Under the pieces are notes generated by a model. The model was not told the DNA's origin. It worked only from the letters and a program-made list of their open reading frames with translations, and searched no databases. 28,664 nucleotides of DNA from an uncultured Clostridia bacterium (lineage in GTDB: Bacteria; Bacillota; Clostridia; Oscillospirales; Ruminococcaceae), in the NCBI GenBank assembly GCA_947089135.1, contig CAMUJF010000026.1:1-28664 (forward strand). The letters run 5' to 3'. The first letter of the stretch is position 1; every line of letters begins with the position of its first letter. A program made the translations under genes and the position numbers. This document shows positions 1 through 6,242 of this stretch, in pieces.

Positions 1-319
1 ATTGTTTACATCTCCTCAGCGTGCCTCTGACGGACACGAAAAATGGGTTGATTTTATACTTAAGTTCTGGCATATTGACTGTGTTTCAAAGCTTTTCTTA
101 GGTCGCATAAATTTTATTGTATATTTTTTTTGCAGGCATATAAAAAATCCTTGCTTTTCTGGGTGCGGAATTGACGAATTTATTTATACATACCATTGTC
201 GCTAAGCGACAAAAATGTCCCCGAAAGTTTGTCCGGTAAGGTGATTGCTATCCTCCGCGAACAGAGTTATACTGTCACACACAGTAACAAAAACGAACAG
301 TTTTACGGAGGTAATTAAA
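1..319. other. Stretch without a confident gene
   Basis: No open frame here has a good start signal, a recognisable motif or a plausible composition. A frame on the plus strand runs from about 175 to the stop at 316-318 and could be the decayed 3' end of an upstream gene, because it ends just before the amidoligase pseudogene, but I recognise no family. A small inverted repeat GTCGC-taa-GCGAC (195-207) has no T-run after it. The only solid signal is the ribosome binding site ACGGAGG at about 305-311, which belongs to the following pseudogene. Confidence 0.5.
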
Positions 320-634
320 ATGAAAAATCAGAATTTCGGCGTTGAGATCGAACTTACGGGGATCACAAGAAAAAGAGCCGCGGAGGTGATCGCGGATTAT
401 TTCGGAACCCATGCGGGAAAGCTTAAAGCGTACATACAGTTCTGCCTAGCGGTGAACAATCAGGCTCTTACCTAGCGGTCGGCTTCACCGAGAATAACGG
501 TTTCGGGAAATGAGCGGTACACCTTCAGGACTTGGCTGCTCCGCCTCGGACTTATCGGTGACGAATTTAAAACGGCTCGCAAGCACCTTCTCGCAAATCT
601 CGACGGCGATATCGCTTGGCGGTATTCAGCATAA
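320..634 (+). pseudogene. Amidoligase-family protein, broken by deletion and an amber codon
   Basis: The frame starts at ATG 320, 8 bases after ACGGAGG, and opens with MKNQNFGVEIELTGITRKRA, the usual start of the putative amidoligase family (ATP-grasp/glutamine-synthetase-like fold) found on clostridial mobile elements. After about 35 residues it jumps to a C-terminal part (LKAYIQFCLAVNNQAL). The same frame meets TAG at 473-475, probably a former CAG (Gln), and then continues with the family's C-terminal region (YTFRTWLLRLGLIGDEFKTA, ending DIAWRYSA) to TAA at 632-634. About 100 codons remain, whereas family members are roughly 300 residues, so the catalytic middle is gone. The reading of both the internal deletion and the nonsense codon rests on family memory, not on an alignment. 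In other genomes this gene sits beside a gamma-glutamylcyclotransferase, as here. Confidence 0.75.
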
Positions 635-695
635 TCAGCATAAAATAACGGGCGGAAAGTACCTCGGTTTTCCGCCCGAAGAAAGGATTTTTATT

Positions 696-1382
696 ATGGA
701 AAAGAAAATTTATTTTGCATACGGAAGCAACCTTAATCACAGACAAATGGCATACAGATGTCCCGGTGCGGAGTTCGTCGGGACGGGAGTTCTAAAGGAT
801 TTTACGCTGACCTTTAAGGGTGATAATTCGGGTGTGGCTGATATTATACCCTGTGTTGGCGGACGCGTTCCGGTCGGCGTGTGGAGAATTTCTCCCGCCG
901 ATGAGAGACGGCTTGATATTTATGAGGGATTTCCAAGGCTTTACGGAAAACGCACTGTACGCGCCCTGTGCGGCGGAAAGCCTGTCGATGGTATGGTTTA
1001 TATAATGTCCGCGCGAAAGCCCGTAAAACTGCCGTCAGAAACGTATTTCAACGCGATCCTCGAGGCACTCCAAAATATTTTGTGTAAAAGCAAAACCGAT
1101 CAGGCAAGTGACAGCTTGCAAAGGCAAGCATGTTTTGGTATTCCCTCTTGTTGGGTTATTCCCGCAGAGTGGAACGGTATGCGCGCCGCAGGCGTGAATA
1201 CCGTTTCAGTCTGCGGGAATAATATTAAGAGAGGAAATCAAATTATGCGGTCCGGTTATCAGCAAACATTATCGAAAGCTGGTTTGAAACAATATCCCAG
1301 TTCCGACATACTGTGCTCCAATGTGACACGATGTTTTTCGACGCAAGATACAAAATTTTTCTCAGGCTGTCGTCATTGGTAA
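696..1382 (+). pseudogene. Gamma-glutamylcyclotransferase-like protein, 3' end replaced by IS sequence
   Basis: The start is ATG 696, 8 bases after GAAAGGA (681-687). The N-terminus IYFAYGSNLNHRQM is the GGCT/AIG2-like signature (YGSNL forms the gamma-glutamyl site), and the E in DIYEGFPRLYGKR fits the catalytic acid. Recognisable family sequence ends at about NAILE (near 1063), exactly where an IS256-type terminal repeat begins. The frame then reads through the element as unrelated sequence to a stop at 1380-1382. The native part is about 122 residues, so only a short C-terminal helix seems lost, and a partly folded product cannot be excluded. The family releases 5-oxoproline from gamma-glutamyl amines or peptides. 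Its usual partner, the amidoligase just upstream, is also dead, so the pair is probably no longer functional. Confidence 0.75.
1156..1222. repeat. 67-bp imperfect palindrome inside the IS left part
   Basis: A 13-bp perfect outer stem (TTATTCCCGCAGA at 1156-1168 with TCTGCGGGAATAA at 1210-1222) encloses a second stem (GGAACGGTAT 1171-1180 with ATACCGTTTC 1198-1207, one mismatch) and a small CGCC/GGCG tip. No T-run follows on either strand, so it is not an ordinary terminator. It lies between the end of the transposase frame and the left terminal repeat. It could be a structural part of the element or a REP/MITE-like unit nested in it. Confidence 0.75.
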
Positions 1383-2047
1383 ACGACGGCTTGTTTTTTG
1401 CAATTTTGCGGAACTGCCGGTTCAATCCCTCGATAATATTTGTGTCCGTCCATCTGAATACCCAATACAACGTACGCCGCTTTTGTAATATACTGATGAT
1501 TTTCTTTGACCTTGTAATGGATAGCGTCCATGAAAACGAACGGATAAACCGTGTCCAAGGGACGGTTCTGCCATGCCGTTATTTCGGGAGTTATTTTATC
1601 AACAATTTTGCTGACCAAGCCGTCAGAGATGTCAACATTGTATAGATTTTTTATCTGCTCGGAGATGTCCCGCTGACTCATTCCGCAGGAGTAAAGCGCT
1701 AGGATTTTTTCTTCCATTCCGTCTGCGTTTCGATTATATTTTTCGATTATTTGCGGCTCATATTCACCGTTTCTGTCCCGGGGTATTTTGACATCAACCT
1801 CCCCAAGCTGCGTTTTTACTGTCTTTTTCGAGTATCCGTTCCGGTAGTTTTTCGACATACCGTTTTCGTCTGCATTCGACACACGTTCGCTTTTTTCGTA
1901 ACCGAGTTTTTCTTCAAGTTCCGCCTCCATTACCGTCTGAAGCACGTCGCTGAACAGTTCCTTCATGCTGTTCATAATGTCTGTTGTGCTTGTAAAATGC
2001 TGACTGTTTACAAATTCCTTAAGCAGTTCTTTTGATGTTTTTTCCAT
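1243..2047 (-). pseudogene. IS256-family (Mutator type) transposase, frameshifted with middle deleted
   Basis: Translation from ATG 2047 gives a typical N-terminus with the zinc-finger-like region and GLVSKIVDKITPEITAWQNR, then FVFMDAIHYKV carrying the first catalytic Asp (about residue 174). The family match in this frame stops at VVLGIQMDGHK near 1445. A second minus frame picks up at once with NIIEGLNRQFRK, which contains the catalytic Glu, and ends with RNWDIVSNQL at the stop by 1243. The segment between them in intact IS256 transposases, about 150-180 residues including the second catalytic Asp, is absent and the two parts are out of frame. The protein cannot be an active DDE enzyme. A start 8 bases after a GGAAGT-type site is plausible for the original gene. 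Confidence 0.88.
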
Positions 2048-2160
2048 AACGAAAAATACTTCCTTTCAGATTTTTCCTCACTCTGAGTCTTGTCCGATCG
2101 GAAGTGCTTTATTCTTTTTACACAAAATTTGGTGGGGTCTCCGGAAACTCTGAAAATCCC

Positions 2161-2436
2161 ACTCCCACACTGTTTGAGGCGCGCCTCAAACAGTGTGGGA
2201 TAAGACACAAGCTCATCAAACCCTACACGCCAAGACATAACGGCAAGGTAGAGCGTTCCCACAGAAAAGATAACGAATATTTTTATGCTACTCATACTTT
2301 TTATTCGTTTGAGGATTTTAAAAAGCAGCTTGCTGTTCACAGCAGAAATTACAATAATTTCCCTATGTGTCCTCTTAATTGGAAATCTCCTGCCGATTTT
2401 ATTAATGCTTTCCTATCTTTCGGCGAACTTTTCTAA
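2161..2436 (+). pseudogene. C-terminal remnant of an IS3/IS481-type integrase-core transposase
   Basis: The frame carries TLFEARLKQCGIRHKLIKPY, then TPRHNGKVERSHRKDNEYF (the Glu of the DDE triad lies in KVERSHRKD), and then FYSFEDFKKQLAVHSRNYNN with a C-terminal PLNWKSPADF, ending at TAA 2434-2436. These features are typical of the last third of IS481-like (or IS3-like) rve-domain transposases. The first two catalytic Asp residues and the helix-turn-helix region are missing. The left border coincides with the outer end of the IS256 remnant, so the IS256 element, or a deletion associated with it, probably removed the 5' part. Confidence 0.8.
2163..2200. repeat. 38-bp perfect palindrome
   Basis: Every base from 2163 to 2200 pairs with its mirror; the centre is GGCGCGCC (2178-2185). 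One arm, from TCCCACAC through GAGG, is the exact complement of the other. It lies where the IS256 remnant ends and inside the coding sequence of the integrase remnant, encoding about PTLFEARLKQCG. Confidence 0.95.
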
Positions 2437-2473
2437 AATATTTGTTACCCTTCATTGACAAACCTACAATCCC

Positions 2474-2635
2474 TTTTCTATTCTTAAAACTGAGTGTATT
2501 TACAGAGTCAAGCTCAAAACATTTGATGACGCTCGGCAGCTCATTGATGAGTACATTTACTTCTACAATTATCAGCGTATTCAATCTAAAACAAAACTGA
2601 CTCCGATTGAGTTTCGGAATCAGTTTGTTGCGTAA
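2474..2635 (+). pseudogene. 3' remnant of an IS3-family orfB transposase
   Basis: In one frame the sequence reads CIYRVKLKTFDDARQLIDEY followed by IYFYNYQRIQSKTKLTPIEF and RNQFVA, ending at TAA 2633-2635. YxNxxRxxxxTxLTPxEFR is the standard C-terminus of IS3/IS150 OrfB integrases. Only about 50 residues remain and there is no start codon context, so this is a fragment. It differs from the integrase remnant just upstream, so at least two different DDE elements have landed and decayed here besides the IS256 element. Confidence 0.8.
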
Positions 2636-2886
2636 TATTATTTTTTACCATAGGGTGCTTTTTTGTGCTGTTCGCACTATGTGGGGCGGGTCATCACTGA
2701 GAAGCAGGGCTTTTGTGGTTTTTACTTCATTTTGGTGTTGCTTTTGTGTTTTGCTTGTCAAATCACATACGAGAACGCTTAATATTTTCCACCGCTGATT
2801 TCGGTCGGTGGGGGATAAATTTTGTACATTTTGTCGTAGTGATGTTGTAGTCATAGCATTTTACAATAAATTACAAATAATATCAA
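2636..2886. other. Non-coding stretch between IS remnant and tRNA terminator
   Basis: The first part is probably the right end of the IS3-family remnant. It includes an AT-rich 33-bp segment (2731-2763) that recurs imperfectly at 6162-6195, and a short stem CCACCG/CGGTGG (about 2790-2812). I see no convincing gene. The open frames here lack ribosome binding sites. Confidence 0.45.
2731..2763. repeat. AT-rich dispersed repeat, copy 1
   Basis: TTTGGTGTTG-(C)-TTTTGT followed by a T-rich part and TTGTCAAAT. A second copy at 6162-6195 matches at about 29 of 33 aligned positions with one gap. Both lie in intergenic DNA. Confidence 0.5.
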
Positions 2887-2936
2887 ATAAAAACAAACCT
2901 CACAAATCCAACATACAAAAGGATTTGCGAGGTTTG
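2887..2936 (-). terminator. Rho-independent terminator of tRNA-Ser
   Basis: On the minus strand a 16-bp stem (2936-2921 with 2909-2894, one mismatch) with an 11-base loop is followed by TTTTTATT. It starts 6 bases after the encoded CCA of the tRNA. Confidence 0.85.
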
Positions 2937-2941
2937 CTCTT

Positions 2942-3030
2942 TGGCGGAAGCGGTGGGATTCGAACCCACGAGCCCTTGCGGACTACTTGATTTCGAGTCA
3001 AGCCCGTTATGACCACTTCGATACGCTTCC
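2942..3030 (-). tRNA. tRNA-Ser (anticodon CGA)
   Basis: The minus strand folds into a class II tRNA. The acceptor stem is GGAAGCG/CGCTTCC, the anticodon stem CTTGA/TCAAG closes the loop CTCGAAA (anticodon CGA, reading UCG), and the long variable arm AGTCC-GCAA-GGGCT is typical of serine tRNAs. The T arm is GTGGG-TTCGAAT-CCCAC, with discriminator G and an encoded CCA. The gene has its own promoter and terminator. The insertion-sequence debris lies on its 3' side, the side used by integrases that target tRNA genes, although no attachment duplication is visible. Confidence 0.96.
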
Positions 3031-3048
3031 TAAAATCCAACGAAAGAT

Positions 3049-3077
3049 ATTATACCATACTTCGCCGGAAAATGCAA
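3049..3077 (-). promoter_or_regulatory. SigA-type promoter of tRNA-Ser
   Basis: On the minus strand TTGCAT (3077-3072), 17 bases, then TATAAT (3054-3049), which ends 18 bases before the tRNA. It sits just after the stop of the lipoprotein gene at 3095. I see no terminator between the two, so read-through is possible. Confidence 0.75.
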
Positions 3078-3094
3078 GTGCTTTTTCAAAAATT

Positions 3095-4402
3095 TTACGG
3101 ACTGTTTTCCGTACCGTTTTCTGGCAGCGCAATTTTCTCCTCGGAAACAGGAGCAAATTGGTTCAGTTCCTTGCTGTAAGCATATCCGATCTTTTCGAGA
3201 GCGGCTGAAATTTCCTCGGGATTTTCGTTCATATCCTCGCAAAGCTCGTCAAGGAACTTGTAATTATCCCGAAGCTTCATATTTACCACACTCAAGAGCA
3301 TATAAGGATCTTTGGGCAGTATCATTTCATTTTCCTCCAATTTAGATATTTTTATTATAACGGTATCGCCTCCGTTTTCACTTTCGCAAACGCTTGCAGA
3401 ATACTTTGCAAAAAGTAATGACAGTTCTCTGAATATCCCGTACTCTCTGGAATCTATTTCAAGCATATCAAGATTTGTCATAATGGTAAGCAGATACCTT
3501 TTTTCACCGTATACAACCGCCATATCATGGAAAAACCCCTCGTACCAACCGTATTTGCGGACAACATCCGAATTTTCCCCGCCGTATATCATGGCGTTGC
3601 GGCTTTTGGTCATATGTATAAATAAATTTTCAGAGTATGGATTTTTTTCCTCGATAAAGTCGTATATTGCACGAGAAAACCCCAAAGCCGATTCGCAGCA
3701 TATCTGCGGGCTGCCTTTTGCTTTGGCGTCCTCTGCATGAACGTTTCCCAATGATGCGGCAAACTGTTCATATCCGTCCTCAGGAAAAATTTCTTTAAGC
3801 ATCGCAAATGCCGAGTTATCACTTTCCTCAAGGCAAAATCCAATAAGCTCCTCTATTGTGTAGGTCTTGCCATACTCTGTATTTTTCAGCACCCCAGTAC
3901 CTTCGCGCTTGTATTTTTCCGTATAGGTAACTTTTTGTTCAAGATCAGCTTTTCCGGCAAGAGCAAGGCGATAAATGTAAAGCATATAGGGAGCTTTTAT
4001 AACTGAGGCTGAATAGTAGTGCGTGTCCGGATTGATCATTATCCTGAAGCCTGTTTCAAGATCGCAGTAAGCTAATGAAATGTCATAGTAATCAAAATGC
4101 TGTATACTGCCGATTACAGAGTACAAGCTGCTATAGAATTCTGGAGGCATATCATATGTGCTATTTACCGGATTTGCTGCAAAAATTTCCGTTACTGCAG
4201 AAATATTTGCATCGCCGGCAGTTTCAGCTACGAACTCCTTAGAAGATACGTCTGTCTGCAAAGATGTACAAGCACTTTCGGTGTAGCTTGCCGAGGCGGT
4301 TTGCGTGACTGACGTATCCTGCCGGATATCCATATTACAGCCGCAAGAGATGACAGCTATCAGAAAAATAATACACAAATATTTTCTTTTCGTAGTCTGC
4401 AC
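3095..4402 (-). CDS. Lipoprotein with class A beta-lactamase-like serine hydrolase domain
   Basis: The product has 435 residues. The N-terminus (KRKYLCIIFLIAVISC) is a lipoprotein signal with lipobox VIS-C20, so it is predicted to be anchored outside the membrane after a Ser/Thr-rich linker (about 25-80). The hydrolase domain has S133-V-I-K136 (SxxK nucleophile motif) and S194-D-N196. The third motif, normally KTG, reads KYG in RKYGWYEGFFHD. The family includes penicillin-recognising enzymes and many hydrolases of unknown substrate. The KTG change argues against assuming antibiotic resistance. The start is GTG 4402, because a stop lies three codons upstream and a later start would lose the signal peptide. 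The purine tract GAGAGAGG touches this GTG, closer than usual, so initiation may be weak. It is divergent from the MATE gene. Confidence 0.82.
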   Translation of the reverse strand: MQTTKRKYLCIIFLIAVISCGCNMDIRQDTSVTQTASASYTESACTSLQTDVSSKEFVAETAGDANISAVTEIFAANPVNSTYDMPPEFYSSLYSVIGSIQHFDYYDISLAYCDLETGFRIMINPDTHYYSASVIKAPYMLYIYRLALAGKADLEQKVTYTEKYKREGTGVLKNTEYGKTYTIEELIGFCLEESDNSAFAMLKEIFPEDGYEQFAASLGNVHAEDAKAKGSPQICCESALGFSRAIYDFIEEKNPYSENLFIHMTKSRNAMIYGGENSDVVRKYGWYEGFFHDMAVVYGEKRYLLTIMTNLDMLEIDSREYGIFRELSLLFAKYSASVCESENGGDTVIIKISKLEENEMILPKDPYMLLSVVNMKLRDNYKFLDELCEDMNENPEEISAALEKIGYAYSKELNQFAPVSEEKIALPENGTENSP

Positions 4403-4427
4403 CCTCTCTCACCGCATTTACTGTAAT

Positions 4428-4456
4428 ATTATACCACAAAGCTGAGAAAATGTCTA
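4428..4456 (-). promoter_or_regulatory. Promoter of the lipoprotein gene
   Basis: Minus strand TAGACA (4456-4451), 17 bases, TATAAT (4433-4428), about 26 bases before the GTG start. Confidence 0.7.
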
Positions 4457-4561
4457 TACTAAGTTTTGTACAGTATATGATTTTGCATTTCAGTGGGTCG
4501 GTCTGCTTGCTGTTCGGAAAATTTTATTTATAGTGCTGAAATAAATATCTTTAAAATCCGG

Positions 4562-4590
4562 TTGAAATAATTGCGCAGATATGATATAAT
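4562..4590 (+). promoter_or_regulatory. Promoter of the MATE transporter gene
   Basis: TTGAAA (4562-4567), 17 bases, TATAAT (4585-4590), about 44 bases before the start codon. Confidence 0.8.
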
Positions 4591-4633
4591 TTTTACATAT
4601 TATTTTTAATAAAGCTAAATAATGGTGATAATT

Positions 4634-5986
4634 ATGAAGACCGACCTGACATCGGGAAATATAACAAGGACACTGCTTGTTTTTGCGGTACCGATGATAG
4701 CGGGAAACCTGCTTCAGCAGATATACAACATTGCCGATACCCTTATAGTTGGACGTTACCTCGGAGAAAACGCTCTTGCAGCCGTTGGCAGCACCTATAC
4801 TCTCACAACCTTTCTGTATTCTATTATAATAGGACTCTGTATGGGCAGCGGTGCGCTTGTTTCCTATTACTGCGGAAAAAATGCTCGTCAAAAACAGAAA
4901 AACGCAATTGCAGCTTCTTTTATTATAATAGGATTTGTTTCCGCGGCTGCAGAAGTCATAACGCTTTGTTCGGCGGACAAAATAACCGCTTTGCTGAAAA
5001 TTCCGCCGGAAATTACAGCTGATACTGTGGATTATGTGAGAATAATCCTGGTTGGAATTTTTTTTGTTTTTTTGTACAACTACTATGCATATATGCTCCG
5101 TGCTTTTGGAAATTCCGTTGCGCCGCTGATTTTTCTCGGTGCAGCTTCGGTGATAAATATTGTGTTGGACATAATTTTTGTCGTACACTTTGATTACGGC
5201 GTAAAGGGAGCGGCATATGCAACACTGATTGCACAGGCTGTTTCGGGTATCGGGCTTGCAGCGTATTCCCTTATCAGCGAACAAAATCTGCGTATAAGAT
5301 TTTCGGAGCTTAATTTTAATAAAGGAGAGATTTTTGAAACGCTTCGTATGTCGTTTTCTGCATCGGTGCAGCAATCGGTAATGAATTTCGGAATACTGAT
5401 GATACAAGGACTTGTCAATAGCTTCGGAACGACTGTTATGGCAGCATTTGCCGTTGCAGTAAAAATTGATACCCTTGCATATATGCCTGCGCAGGAATTC
5501 GGAAATGCGTTTTCTCTTTTTGTTTCAAGAAATTACGGCGCCAACGAATATGAAAGGATACGCAAATGCGTTAAAAAAGCATTTTTGATCTCAGCGTTAT
5601 TCTGCATGGCTGTGTCCGTATCTGTGGTTATTTTTTCGGAAAATCTTATGAAAATATTTGTAAGCGCCGAGGAATACGGAATAATAAAAACAGGGGCGAA
5701 ATATCTTGTTACAGAGGGAGCGTTCTACGTGGGAATCGGCATACTTTTTCTTTTGTATGGCTACTACCGTGGAATAAACAAACCGGAAATGTCGCTTATC
5801 CTTACTGTTATTTCTCTCGGAACAAGAGTTGCACTGGCATATCTCTTGTCCGGATTTGATGCCATAGGCGTGATCGGAATATGGATATCTATTCCAATAG
5901 GCTGGTTTTTAGCAGATATTGTTGGTATTGTTTATATAAAAGTTTTCGGAAGAAACCTTTTTAATGAAGCAGTACAAATACGGTAA
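4634..5986 (+). CDS. MATE-family multidrug/cation antiporter
   Basis: A 450-residue polytopic membrane protein with the MATE (MatE twice) pattern. The N-terminus has FAVPMIAGNLLQQIYNIADTLIVGRYLGENALAAVG, the usual substrate-site segment of the NorM/DinF-type superfamily, and about 12 hydrophobic segments follow, with a second MatE repeat starting near FGILMIQGLVNSFGTTVMAA. Such proteins export organic cations or drugs by Na+ or H+ antiport; the substrate cannot be told here. I prefer ATG 4634 to ATG 4622 because GGTGAT (4624-4629) sits 4 bases before it and overlaps the earlier candidate. It is transcribed alone from the strong promoter at 4562-4590 and is divergent from the lipoprotein. Confidence 0.9.
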   Translation: MKTDLTSGNITRTLLVFAVPMIAGNLLQQIYNIADTLIVGRYLGENALAAVGSTYTLTTFLYSIIIGLCMGSGALVSYYCGKNARQKQKNAIAASFIIIGFVSAAAEVITLCSADKITALLKIPPEITADTVDYVRIILVGIFFVFLYNYYAYMLRAFGNSVAPLIFLGAASVINIVLDIIFVVHFDYGVKGAAYATLIAQAVSGIGLAAYSLISEQNLRIRFSELNFNKGEIFETLRMSFSASVQQSVMNFGILMIQGLVNSFGTTVMAAFAVAVKIDTLAYMPAQEFGNAFSLFVSRNYGANEYERIRKCVKKAFLISALFCMAVSVSVVIFSENLMKIFVSAEEYGIIKTGAKYLVTEGAFYVGIGILFLLYGYYRGINKPEMSLILTVISLGTRVALAYLLSGFDAIGVIGIWISIPIGWFLADIVGIVYIKVFGRNLFNEAVQIR

Positions 5987-6102
5987 CATATAATTTCGGA
6001 GGAATCCCGCTGCAATTGGAATATCAGATAGTTACGCTGACGATGTCTGCTGTAAAAATCGGCGATGAATTAACGGAGGCTGTCGTTGTATTGATATACC
6101 GC

Positions 6103-6146
6103 AAAAAATATCCCTGTTTCTCTGTGAAAACGAGAAACAGGGATAT
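6103..6146 (-). terminator. Terminator of the SDR-nfnA-nfnB operon
   Basis: On the minus strand a perfect 15-bp stem (6146-6132 with 6122-6108, loop of 9) runs into six T residues (6108-6103). It lies about 100 bases after the nfnB stop. It may also stop weak read-through from the MATE gene on the other strand, though that side has a poorer T-run. Confidence 0.85.
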
Positions 6147-6161
6147 CATACTTTATCTCTT

Positions 6162-6195
6162 TTTGGTGTTGTTTTTGTTATTTTATTTGTCAAAT
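6162..6195. repeat. AT-rich dispersed repeat, copy 2
   Basis: Partner of 2731-2763. It lies between the operon terminator and the nfnB stop codon, so it would be transcribed as part of the nfnB 3' untranslated region. Confidence 0.5.
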
Positions 6196-6242
6196 AACAA
6201 AACAAATATAACTGTATCTTGTCTTATTGGAGTTTGTATTTG

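Larger units (their letters stand above)
1062..2141 (-). mobile_element. IS256-family insertion sequence, internally deleted
   Basis: The ends are imperfect inverted repeats sharing the perfect 12-mer TTTTGTGTAAAA (1078-1089) and its complement (2116-2127). The outer parts are looser (GAGGCACTCC on the left, GAGACCCCACC on the complement of the right). Between them lies an IS256-type transposase frame on the minus strand. The element spans about 1.08 kb, short for the usual 1.3-1.4 kb, which matches the missing middle of the transposase. I see no target-site duplication: CGATCCTC lies on the left and CGGAAACT on the right. Either the right flank was rearranged later or the insertion is old. 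The left end interrupts the gamma-glutamylcyclotransferase gene. Confidence 0.7.

Noticed and set aside
2..205. Open frame of 67 codons at the left edge
   Set aside because: There is no ribosome binding site, the composition is unlike protein-coding neighbours, and it crosses an AT-rich stretch with a small hairpin.
2808..2990. Open frame reading GGIRTHEP over the tRNA region
   Set aside because: This is the well-known false frame produced by a tRNA-Ser gene read in protein space; the tRNA explains the sequence.
4490..5407. Long minus-strand frame opposite the MATE gene
   Set aside because: It is rich in Cys, Arg and Tyr without any domain; it is the antisense shadow of the transporter.
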